Positions 56,051 to 64,000 of a stretch of 64,000 nucleotides of DNA are shown in pieces. The stretch spans positions 1 to 64,000 of the forward strand of contig CALDYP010000038.1 of NCBI GenBank assembly GCA_937944445.1, read 5' to 3'. Below the pieces are notes generated by a model. It had not been told where the DNA came from and did no database searches. It worked only from the letters and a program-made list of their open reading frames with translations. This DNA comes from an uncultured Anaerolineae bacterium (GTDB lineage: Bacteria; Chloroflexota; Anaerolineae; Aggregatilineales; Phototrophicaceae). Each line of letters starts with the position of its first letter. Within the stretch, counting starts at the first letter, position 1. The position numbers were made by a program, and so were the translations under genes.

Positions 56051-56650
56051 CTACGGTTTTTCCCGCGAGTGCAGCGCGTTCAGCAGTTCATCCATGTTCT
56101 GGCCAGACTGAGCAAGAACGTTGGCGATCAACACCTGCGCAAACCGAAACATCACCTGAAGCTGCGCCATGCGCTGCACGTAGAGCCGCGCCGTCTCTTG
56201 TTCTGCTTCAGTCATCTCAGGCATCGCGCGGAACAAGCGCTGGCTGTTGTCGTCGAGCACCTCGATGGTGCGCGCAATGTCGCGCATCTCCCGCCCGCTG
56301 ATGACGTTCGTGAGGATCTTCCAGAAGTCCGTTTCTGCCTCGTAGTACTTGCGCCGCCCATTGCCACCACGCACCCACACTTGGCGCACGAAGCCCAGCA
56401 GCTCCAGCGAGCGGATGTTCATGCTCACGTTCGCTTTGGAGATGTTCAGCCGCTGCATGATGTCGTCTAACGAAAGCGGCCCATCGTTCAGCAGCAGCGT
56501 CCCGTATAGCTGCCCCATCACCTTGCTGAAGCCGAAATAGTCCGCTAACTGCCCCAACCCGTCAAGCATCGAATCGTGAACGGCGCGCAGGTCTTTCTGC
56601 TGCGGCACGCTGCCAGAGTCTTGACTACCAATACTATCTTGTGTATCCAT
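56051..56650 (-). CDS. GbsR/MarR-type transcriptional regulator
   Basis: 199 aa. Winged-helix region LSLDDIMQRLNISKANVSMNIRSL with wing VRGGNGRRKYYEAE, the pattern of GbsR-like (MarR/ArsR superfamily) repressors. The C-terminal half is helical, for dimerisation. Last gene of the export operon, so likely its autoregulator. Confidence 0.88.
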   Translation of the reverse strand: MDTQDSIGSQDSGSVPQQKDLRAVHDSMLDGLGQLADYFGFSKVMGQLYGTLLLNDGPLSLDDIMQRLNISKANVSMNIRSLELLGFVRQVWVRGGNGRRKYYEAETDFWKILTNVISGREMRDIARTIEVLDDNSQRLFRAMPEMTEAEQETARLYVQRMAQLQVMFRFAQVLIANVLAQSGQNMDELLNALHSREKP

Positions 56651-56677
56651 TACAATAACCTAATTCCTCTTCACAGT

Positions 56678-57217
56678 TTACGTCTCAATCACATCCACAA
56701 ACGCGATGACACAATCGCCAAACAGCGTCGGCAGCGCCTCGCTCAGCTCGCGTTGAGCGCTTTCTGCCGCTTCCTCATCAGAGAAGGCAGCCCCTTTTGC
56801 GCCACGGATCACCAAGAATTGATCTCGCACGCGCACCGCAAACTGCTGATGCAGCCCAGCTTCTTCTAGCTGCTGCTCTACCTCGCGCACACGCTGTTTG
56901 GGCAGGCGCGTGTAGAGGTAGTACGAACGCTGCGCTTCGCCCCGCTGCCAATTTGGCACACGCTGTAGCCATACAAACGCCTCATCAAACGATTCCACGA
57001 CACCCCAATTGCGCAGTTGATGCAGTTCCCAATCTGTCACTGGCGCGTCGAATTGTTTCTCGGTAAACGTGAGATACCGACCAGAGAGCAGGTCTTGTAC
57101 GCGGTTTTCCTCCCAATGGACGACGAACAAGCCGTCAACCGTCACAAAGACACGCGAACGCGGGACGGCCACTGAACCATTGATGTCTTCTTCTACCATG
57201 ACAAGGCTACCTGCCAT
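56678..57217 (-). CDS. conserved-looking protein of unknown function in export operon
   Basis: 179 aa. No signal peptide or membrane helix. Two parts: a beta-rich N-terminal half (SRVFVTVDGLFVVHW, EENRVQDLLSGRYLTFTEKQ) and an alpha/beta C-terminal half (RSYYLYTRLPKQRVREVE, then FLVIRGAKGAAFSDEEAA). I recognise no family. ATG 57217 has GGAGG directly before it; ATG 57199 is an alternative with AGG 9 nt upstream. Lies between the permease and the regulator, so it may be an accessory factor. Confidence 0.55.
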   Translation of the reverse strand: MAGSLVMVEEDINGSVAVPRSRVFVTVDGLFVVHWEENRVQDLLSGRYLTFTEKQFDAPVTDWELHQLRNWGVVESFDEAFVWLQRVPNWQRGEAQRSYYLYTRLPKQRVREVEQQLEEAGLHQQFAVRVRDQFLVIRGAKGAAFSDEEAAESAQRELSEALPTLFGDCVIAFVDVIET

Positions 57218-57258
57218 CCTCCGCTGCGTCAGGCTTTGATCGTCAGTGTATCTTTAAC

Positions 57259-58473
57259 TTACTCATAGCGCAACGCATCAATCGGGTTGAGGCTGGCCGC
57301 GCGATTGGCCGGGTAGATGCCGCTCAAGATGCCCACTGCCACCGAGATCGCCACCGCCAGCACCACGCTCGTCACTTGCACGCTCACCTGCAAGTCCGGC
57401 ACGAGCACGCTCACAAAGTTAGCGAGCACAACAGCAATCGTCACCCCGATTGTGCCGCCCACTACCGACAGCACGACCGCCTCCGTCAGGAACTGAATCA
57501 GAATCACCGAACGCTGCGCCCCGACAGCCTTCCGCAGGCCGATCTCGCGGGTGCGTTCTGTCACTGTGACGAGCATGATGTTCATGATGCCGATCCCGCC
57601 CACCACCAGCGAGATGCTGGCGAGCAGCGCAAGGAACACCGTCAGCAGGCCGGTGATGTTCCCCAACGTGTCGAGGATCTCTGACTGGGTGAACACGATG
57701 AAGTTGTCCTCATCGCGGAAGCCCACATCGCGCGTTTGGCGCAGCGCCTGCCGAATCTGCGTCACGACCTCCTCGACGGATTCCGCGTCGCGCGCTTGCA
57801 GCGTGATGAAGCTCACCGGACGGTCACCGCTCAAGACGCGCTCGCCTGTGAGGCGCGTTTGGGCCGTCGTAATCGGGACGATCACGCCGTCATCGCTGCC
57901 GAACGTGCCCGCGCCGCTTGTCCCCAACACCCCGATGATCGTGAAGCGCACATCCGCAATGCGAATCGTCTGGCCGATGGGGAACGTATCCGGGAACAGC
58001 GTATCCACCAACCCCTGCTCGACCACCGCCACCCGCGCCTGCGAGTCCATATCCCGCTGATCGAAAAAGCGCCCAACGACCACCTCACGGTTGAACAGCT
58101 CAAGGTAGATCGGCGTCACCCCTTGAATCGTCGCGCTGATTTCACGGCTGCCTGCCTTGACCGTGCGATTGTTGAGGTTGCGCTGCGGCATCACGATGAG
58201 CGCGTCCGGCACGCGCGCGGGGTCGCTCAGCGTGTTGACGTCAACGCGCGTGAGCGGGCGAAACGTCCCACGGGCGTCTGTCCCGCCGATCACAAACACG
58301 AGGTTCACCCCCACGCTGGAAAACTGCGCTTTGACGAACGTCTCGAACGCCTGCCCGACGCTCACCAGAATGATGACCGCGGCCACGCCAATCGTCACCC
58401 CCAGCATCGTGAGGCCGCTGCGGAGTTTGTTGCTCGCTAAGTTGACAAATGCCACCCGCAGGTTATCAAGCAT
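57259..58473 (-). CDS. MacB/FtsX-type ABC permease (second)
   Basis: 404 aa. N-terminal helix, an extracytoplasmic MacB-like core (~45-240), then three membrane helices. Signatures: MLGVTIGVAAVIILVSVG, GGIGIMNIMLVTVTERTREIGLRKA, and ANRAASLNPIDALRYE. Mechanotransmission-type transporter lacking its own ATPase. Paralogue of the preceding permease gene (6 bp upstream). Confidence 0.92.
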   Translation of the reverse strand: MLDNLRVAFVNLASNKLRSGLTMLGVTIGVAAVIILVSVGQAFETFVKAQFSSVGVNLVFVIGGTDARGTFRPLTRVDVNTLSDPARVPDALIVMPQRNLNNRTVKAGSREISATIQGVTPIYLELFNREVVVGRFFDQRDMDSQARVAVVEQGLVDTLFPDTFPIGQTIRIADVRFTIIGVLGTSGAGTFGSDDGVIVPITTAQTRLTGERVLSGDRPVSFITLQARDAESVEEVVTQIRQALRQTRDVGFRDEDNFIVFTQSEILDTLGNITGLLTVFLALLASISLVVGGIGIMNIMLVTVTERTREIGLRKAVGAQRSVILIQFLTEAVVLSVVGGTIGVTIAVVLANFVSVLVPDLQVSVQVTSVVLAVAISVAVGILSGIYPANRAASLNPIDALRYE

Positions 58474-58479
58474 CTCGTT

Positions 58480-59711
58480 TTACTCAAACCGCAGCGCGTC
58501 GATCGGGCGCATGTTGGCCGCCCGCCGCGCTGGATAGTAGCCGAAAAACACGCCCACGAACGTGCTCACCACCGTCGCCAGCACGACCGCATCGGCTGAC
58601 AGCGTGATCGTGAGCTGCGGGATCAACGCAGTGCCGATGGCCGCGGCTACCCCGCCCAGCACGATCCCAAAGAAGCCGCCGACCAACGACAGCAGCACGC
58701 TCTCGATCAAGAACTGGTTGAGGATGTCGCTGGCGCGCGCCCCCAGCGCCTTGCGCAGGCCGATCTCGCGGGTGCGCTCCGTCACGCTCACCAGCATGAT
58801 GTTCATGATGCCGATCCCGCCCACTAGCAGCGAGATGCCCGCGATCATCGCAAGGAACACCGTCAGCACCCCGCTCACTTGGTTCACGATCCCTAAGATG
58901 TCGCTCGGCGTCGTGATGCGGAAGTCCTGCTCATCAGCAAAGACGACGCCGTGCGCCTCGCTCAGGAACTGCGTGATTTCTTCAACCGCGCTGGGCAGTT
59001 CGGCCTCGCTGCGCGCTTGAGCGTAGATAGTCGTGACGCGGAAGCTGCCGTCCGGCGTGCGCGCGTTGTCGAGGCGGCTTTGCGCCGTCGTGATCGGCAC
59101 GAGCACCACGTTGTCCTCGCTGATGAACGTCCCGCCGCGCTCCGTCAGCACGCCGATCACGGTAAAGCTGCGCTGGTTTAAGCGGATCGTCTCACCCACG
59201 GGGTTGAAGTCGCGGCTGCCATACAGACGCTCGACAACGTCAAGGCCGAGCAAGGCCACACGCGCTGCGTCCGCTACGTGCTGCGGCGTGATGAACTCGC
59301 CCACGCTCACCGCCCAATTGCGCACCGTGCCGTAGTTGTCGCTCACCCCGCGGATGGTGGTCGTCGTGTTGTTCGTGCGCGCCACCACCTGCCCAAACAA
59401 CTGATATTCCGCAGCGACGGCTACAACGCTGGGCGCGACGCCCGGGCGCAGCAGCGTTTGCGCCTCGCGGCTGGTCAGCGGGGCGATTCGGTCGCGCGTT
59501 GGACTGCGCGGCGCAGCCGACGTCACTTGCAGGATGTTCGACCCCAGCGCGTTGAACTCACTGGCGATGAAGGCCTCCACCGCGCGCCCCAAGCTCACGA
59601 GGCCGATCACCGCGCCCACGCCGATGATGATCCCTAACGTCGTCAGCACCGAGCGCAGGCGATTGATCAACAAGCTTTCAACCGCCACGCGGAAGGTCTG
59701 TGCCAAGTCCA

Positions 59712-59712
<1 letters not shown>
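58480..59712 (-). CDS. MacB/FtsX-type ABC permease (first)
   Basis: 410 aa. Same architecture: LGIIIGVGAVIGLVSLG, GGIGIMNIMLVSVTERTREI, and C-terminal ARRAANMRPIDALRFE. GTG start shares its G with the ATPase stop (TAGTG). The two permeases share strongly similar ends but differ in the external core, consistent with a heterodimer. Confidence 0.92.
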
Positions 59713-60515
<803 letters not shown>

Positions 60516-62159
60516 TTAGTTGAAGAATCCCCCTATGCCCTCTGTGCCGCGCGGCAGCAGCACGACGACATCGCCCGGGGTCACCCCACTGACGATCTCC
60601 GATTCAACGTCGTTGCGCCGCCCCAACAGCACCAACGTCTCTACGAGGCGGCCATCTGGCTGCCGCACCACGACAAAGGCATTTTGTGTCAGCGGGTCGA
60701 TGCGGATGAAGCGGTTCGGCACGAGCATCACCTCTGGCCGCTGGTCGATGATGATGTTGGCTGTCACGCTCATTCCGGCGCGGATGGGCGCATCCGTTGG
60801 GTCGAGACGGATGCGCACGGTGTACGTCACTAGTTGGCCAATGCGCACCGGCGTAAACGCCACGCGCTCCACAACGCCCGTGACCACCGCATCGGGCAGC
60901 GCGTCGACGAGGACTTCAACGCGCTGCCCCGCCGCCACGTTGACAACGTCGGTCTCATCAAGCGGCAGATCGATCAAAAACTGTTCGTTATCCACCAAGA
61001 GCACTGCCACCCCCTGCGGCGGCACATCGCCCACGCGCAGGTTGTTCTGCGCGATGACCCCATCAAACGGCGCGCGCAGCTCAGCATTCGCCAGCGATTG
61101 ACGCGCCTGCTTCAGCGCGTTCTCCGCCAGCCGCACGCTCAACTCTGCTTGGGCCAGATCCATCTCAGACGCGCCGTTCAACAGCCGATCCAACGCTATC
61201 TGCGCCTGCACGATGGAGGCGTTGGCCGCCGCAATCGCGCCGCTGTCCGGGCCGCGGTTGAGGGTCGCTTGATAGCGCAGCTCAGCCACTTCGGCGTTAG
61301 TCTCTGCTGCACCCAAACGGCCCTCGATGGCCTGCCGCTGCTGCTCGATCTGCGCAATCGACGCCTGCGCCTGCTGAAGGGTAATCTGCGAGATGTTGCT
61401 GCTCAGTTGAGCGTTGAACTGGTCGATGCCGCGGTTGATGTCGCCGGCAATGTCGCGCAGCTCGTCTGGCAGCGCCGACGGGTCTACGTTGGGCAGGATG
61501 TTCAAGTTCAGCACAAAATCGCCCAAGTCGGGCGGCGTCAAGGCGTCGCGCTGAAGCTGAAGCTGGTAGAACTGGTTGCGCGCCAGCTCAGACTGCATCC
61601 GCGCGATCTCACGCTGCTGAGCAGTCGGTGCGGTCGACGCTGCCGCAAAGTACTGTGCGCGCGCCGCCGCCAGCGCCGCCTCCGCCGCGGCAATGTCCAC
61701 CTCGCGCGCCGGGGTCAGCAGCGCCTCATACGCCGACTGCTGAACTTGCAGCGCAATCTCGGCGTTGTCGATGATCTGCTGGAAGTCGCTCGTGTCCAGC
61801 CGCGCGATGAGGTCCCCCGCACTCACGCGCTGCCCCGCTGTCGCGTAGATCTCCGCCACAGGGCCGAAGCTGCCAAACGTCAGCGGCACTTGGCGCACGG
61901 GCTGGATCGCCCCCGACCCCGTAACGGTCACAGTCAGATCGTCCACGCGCACCGTCGTTTGATCGACGATCAACGCTTGGAGGCGCTCTTCAGTGCGCTG
62001 CTGCGGGTTATCACTGACCACCTCACCCACGCGGATCCCCAGCGCCACCAGCACCAAAATCGGCACGTACAGCAAAAAGCGCACCGCTCGCCAGCGAATC
62101 CGAGCGATAAGCAGACGGTACATCACATATCCCACAACGACGAAAATCAGCGCGTTCAT
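60516..62159 (-). CDS. HlyD/MacA-like membrane fusion protein (second)
   Basis: 547 aa from ATG 62159 (earlier ATGs overlap the upstream gene's end). Two N-terminal hydrophobic stretches, then a lipoyl half-domain, a long Ala/Gln-rich coiled coil (~120-340), the second lipoyl half (LRAPFDGVIAQNNLRVGDV), and beta-barrel/MP domains. The coiled coil has an extra segment (~190-250). Stop directly before the ATPase start codon. Confidence 0.88.
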   Translation of the reverse strand: MNALIFVVVGYVMYRLLIARIRWRAVRFLLYVPILVLVALGIRVGEVVSDNPQQRTEERLQALIVDQTTVRVDDLTVTVTGSGAIQPVRQVPLTFGSFGPVAEIYATAGQRVSAGDLIARLDTSDFQQIIDNAEIALQVQQSAYEALLTPAREVDIAAAEAALAAARAQYFAAASTAPTAQQREIARMQSELARNQFYQLQLQRDALTPPDLGDFVLNLNILPNVDPSALPDELRDIAGDINRGIDQFNAQLSSNISQITLQQAQASIAQIEQQRQAIEGRLGAAETNAEVAELRYQATLNRGPDSGAIAAANASIVQAQIALDRLLNGASEMDLAQAELSVRLAENALKQARQSLANAELRAPFDGVIAQNNLRVGDVPPQGVAVLLVDNEQFLIDLPLDETDVVNVAAGQRVEVLVDALPDAVVTGVVERVAFTPVRIGQLVTYTVRIRLDPTDAPIRAGMSVTANIIIDQRPEVMLVPNRFIRIDPLTQNAFVVVRQPDGRLVETLVLLGRRNDVESEIVSGVTPGDVVVLLPRGTEGIGGFFN

Positions 62160-62166
62160 GCTCAGC

Positions 62167-63543
62167 TCAGCCCCCGATAAACTCATTGAGGCCGCGCCCA
62201 CCCAGCGTCAGCGCGATCAAGTCGCCTTCGCTCAGCCCAGCCACGACCTCGCTCATGTCCTGCCCTTGCAAACCCAGCCTGATCGGAACCTCACGGATGG
62301 TCAAGTCTGGTTGAATGAGGTTGACGAACGCTTGCCCAGTGAAACGATCCAACCGAATGTAAGCGTTCGGGATGGCCAGCGTATCGGTGCGCTCTCGGAC
62401 GATGATCGTCGCATCTGCCGTCATCCCCACGCGCGCCCGCGGGTCGTCGCTCACGAGTTCGATCTCCACGTCGTATGAGACGATCCCGCCTGTGGTGACG
62501 CCCACATCAGCAATGCGCGTCACTCGCGCCTCAAGCAGGTTGTCCGGCAGCGCGTCCAACCGCACACGAACGAGCATCCCGACTTCAATCAAGCGGATGT
62601 CAATTTCATCCACCTGCACCACCAAGCTCAACGGCGACACGTCCACAAGCGTTGCCACCGGGAAGTTGGGCGCGACCACCGCCCCCACTTCAGCGTTGAG
62701 CGCACCGATCACCCCGTCAAACGGCGCGAACAAGTTCGTGCGCTGGAGGGCCAGCTCCGCTTGGCGCACCTGCGCCTCGGCGCGGTCGATCTGTGCCTGC
62801 GCGCCCTCGATCTGAACCTGCGACGGGCCAGCCAGCACGCGCTCTAGCTCGCGCTCCGCCTGCACCAAGCGCGCAAACGCTGCGCCGGACTGCGCCCGTG
62901 TCGCGCTGCCGCTGGTGAGCGCTTCGAGCTGTAGGCGGGCGATTTCTAAATTGAAAGAGGCTTCGCCTGCCCGTGCCGCGAGGATGTCATATTGGCCGGG
63001 GGGCGCGGTGTCGCGCGCGGCGATCGCGTCGTTGTACGTGCGCTGCGCCTGCTCATAGGCCAACTGCGCGGCTGTGATGTCCTGCGGCTGAACCGCGTTC
63101 CCCACGCTGAAGTAAGCCCCGCGCGCGCTGGCAACCGCCGCCTCCGCTAATCGGATCTGATCCTCACTAGGTTGAAGCAGCGTTTGCAGCGCCATCTCAG
63201 CCTGTTCCAGCGCCAGCAGCGCCTGTTCGTAGGCCAGCTCTTGCGCAGTGCTGTCCAGCTTCATGAGCAAGTCGCCCGCCAGCACGTAATCATCACGTTG
63301 GACGAACACCTGCGCGACTCGCCCTGACTGCAAAAAGCTGAGGCTGGCCTCTTGATCCGCCGCCAGCGCGCCAATCGCGCTGACCGTGAGCGCCACCGTG
63401 CCGCGCTGCACCTGATACACTTGCAAATTGTTGAGAAGCTGCTCCGAGATGCCGCTTGGGGCTGGGCGCGCGCTCAAAAACACCGCCAGCGGTAGGCCTA
63501 TGACGAGCAGCAGTTGAATGAAAAGCGTGCGACGAACTGACAT
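62167..63543 (-). CDS. HlyD/MacA-like membrane fusion protein (first)
   Basis: 458 aa from ATG 63543 (a TTG reading starts at 63573). N-terminal membrane anchor (FIQLLLVIGLPLAVFLS), lipoyl half with QEASLSFLQSGRVAQVFV, a hairpin coiled coil (~95-250), second lipoyl half (LFAPFDGVIGALNAEVGAVV), then beta-barrel and MP regions. Leads the seven-gene operon. A -10-like TATAAT lies on the minus strand at 63584-63579, but RBS and -35 are weak. Confidence 0.88.
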   Translation of the reverse strand: MSVRRTLFIQLLLVIGLPLAVFLSARPAPSGISEQLLNNLQVYQVQRGTVALTVSAIGALAADQEASLSFLQSGRVAQVFVQRDDYVLAGDLLMKLDSTAQELAYEQALLALEQAEMALQTLLQPSEDQIRLAEAAVASARGAYFSVGNAVQPQDITAAQLAYEQAQRTYNDAIAARDTAPPGQYDILAARAGEASFNLEIARLQLEALTSGSATRAQSGAAFARLVQAERELERVLAGPSQVQIEGAQAQIDRAEAQVRQAELALQRTNLFAPFDGVIGALNAEVGAVVAPNFPVATLVDVSPLSLVVQVDEIDIRLIEVGMLVRVRLDALPDNLLEARVTRIADVGVTTGGIVSYDVEIELVSDDPRARVGMTADATIIVRERTDTLAIPNAYIRLDRFTGQAFVNLIQPDLTIREVPIRLGLQGQDMSEVVAGLSEGDLIALTLGGRGLNEFIGG

Positions 63544-63578
63544 GTTTTCAAAGGCTTGTGTCTTTTTTAACAATATAC

Positions 63579-63584
63579 ATTATA
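63579..63584 (-). promoter_or_regulatory. -10 element of export operon
   Basis: TATAAT on the minus strand, 36 bp before ATG 63543. No convincing -35. The region is shared with the divergent rex gene. Confidence 0.35.
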
Positions 63585-63658
63585 GTAGAATTCATTAGCT
63601 GGGGAGCATACGCTCAATAAATGTTCATTCGACTCGCTCTCATTGTAAGGGTTGCGTT

Positions 63659-64000
63659 ATGCCGTTAAAGCAGACCAACAGCATTCCTGATATTGTTATT
63701 GGGCGCTTGCCACTCTACCTCAGAGCGTTGACGCGCCTTCAGCAAGAAGGGCGCGAGGTCACGTCATCGCACGAGCTGGGGCGCAAACTCGGCATCAGTT
63801 CCGCGCAAATTCGCAAAGACCTATCGCACTTTGGCGGCTTCGGCAAGCAAGGAACTGGCTATCAAATCGAATACCTTGTGAACAAGCTGCGAACGGTGAT
63901 GCAGGTCAACCAAGAGTGGCACGTGGCGTTGGTCGGCGCGGGCAACCTCGGCAGCGCCATTCTGCACTATCGCGGCTTTGCAGATCGCGGCTTTCGCATC
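63659..64000 (+). CDS. rex: redox-sensing repressor Rex (partial, cut by window end)
   Basis: First 114 codons from ATG 63659, with AAGGG at 63646-63650. The winged helix contains [20 protein letters not shown] and then [11 protein letters not shown], the diagnostic Rex sequence. The Rossmann domain begins [14 protein letters not shown] (NADH/NAD site). Rex represses fermentation and redox genes when NADH is low; alcohol dehydrogenases are typical targets, and one in this window has a compatible site. No stop before position 64000. Confidence 0.93.
   Translation, partial: MPLKQTNSIPDIVIGRLPLYLRALTRLQQEGREVTSSHELGRKLGISSAQIRKDLSHFGGFGKQGTGYQIEYLVNKLRTVMQVNQEWHVALVGAGNLGSAILHYRGFADRGFRI

Noticed and set aside
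60834-62180. 448-codon plus-strand frame opposite the fusion-protein gene
   Set aside because: Arg- and His-rich antisense shadow with no domain; the minus strand carries lipoyl and coiled-coil motifs.

Overview
The window is dense, GC-rich bacterial chromosome (about 48 protein genes, one tRNA, short intergenic gaps, no prophage, CRISPR array or rRNA). The gene set points to a Chloroflexota bacterium, probably an Anaerolineae-like lineage. Evidence for this includes an FHA-winged-helix one-component regulator, a Suv3-like helicase, secreted proteins with proline/threonine-rich linkers after a lipobox, MacB-type exporters with no outer-membrane partner, a long beta-prime subunit with a coiled-coil insertion, and frequent GTG/TTG starts. 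The phylum is an inference from gene content and is not proven here. MnSOD, fumarase and Rex suggest contact with oxygen or changing redox state.

Layout. 1-5.2 kb: FHA regulator, Suv3-like RNA helicase, and a deaminase-type amidohydrolase fused to a CYTH domain. 5.3-9.4 kb: a membrane protein with a C-terminal endonuclease/exonuclease/phosphatase-like domain, converging on rnc and fabF. 9.5-17.1 kb (+): ftsY, a SpoU methyltransferase, prfB and rpoC (without rpoB). 17.2-22.3 kb: a glycoside hydrolase lipoprotein, a divergent gyrA-type gene and a BTAD regulator. 22.4-22.5 kb: a 110-bp MITE-like element with a perfect 8-bp target duplication. 22.6-26.7 kb: rel (ppGpp), then moeA-VKOR. 26.7-35.7 kb: an envelope/secretion block (S1 protein, lipoprotein, PPC-type secreted protein, M23 peptidase, TolB-like propeller, LysM-YkuD L,D-transpeptidase, HD hydrolase). 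35.8-43.1 kb: fumC, arsD-arsA, a small membrane protein, a PadR regulator, a zinc alcohol dehydrogenase with an elaborate operator region, and MnSOD. 43.2-51.6 kb: two EamA transporters converging on a minus-strand run (AAA ATPase, degenerate receiver, SDR, obg, nadD, tandem solute-binding protein). 51.7-55.8 kb: a metallo-hydrolase and the classic tig-clpP-clpX cluster. 55.9 kb: tRNA-Leu(UAG). 56.0-63.5 kb: a seven-gene export operon (two membrane-fusion proteins, ATPase, two permeases, an unknown protein, a GbsR-type regulator). 63.7 kb to the end: the start of rex.

Most genes are housekeeping. The items most worth following are the MITE-like insertion, the amidohydrolase-CYTH fusion, the Rel protein that combines an intact hydrolase site with a RelA-type synthetase motif, the nested palindromes upstream of the alcohol dehydrogenase, the arsDA pair without a pump, the AAA/degenerate-receiver pair, and the double-MFP/double-permease export operon. 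I did not find a clear, wholly new multi-gene system; the candidates are stated with their limits.
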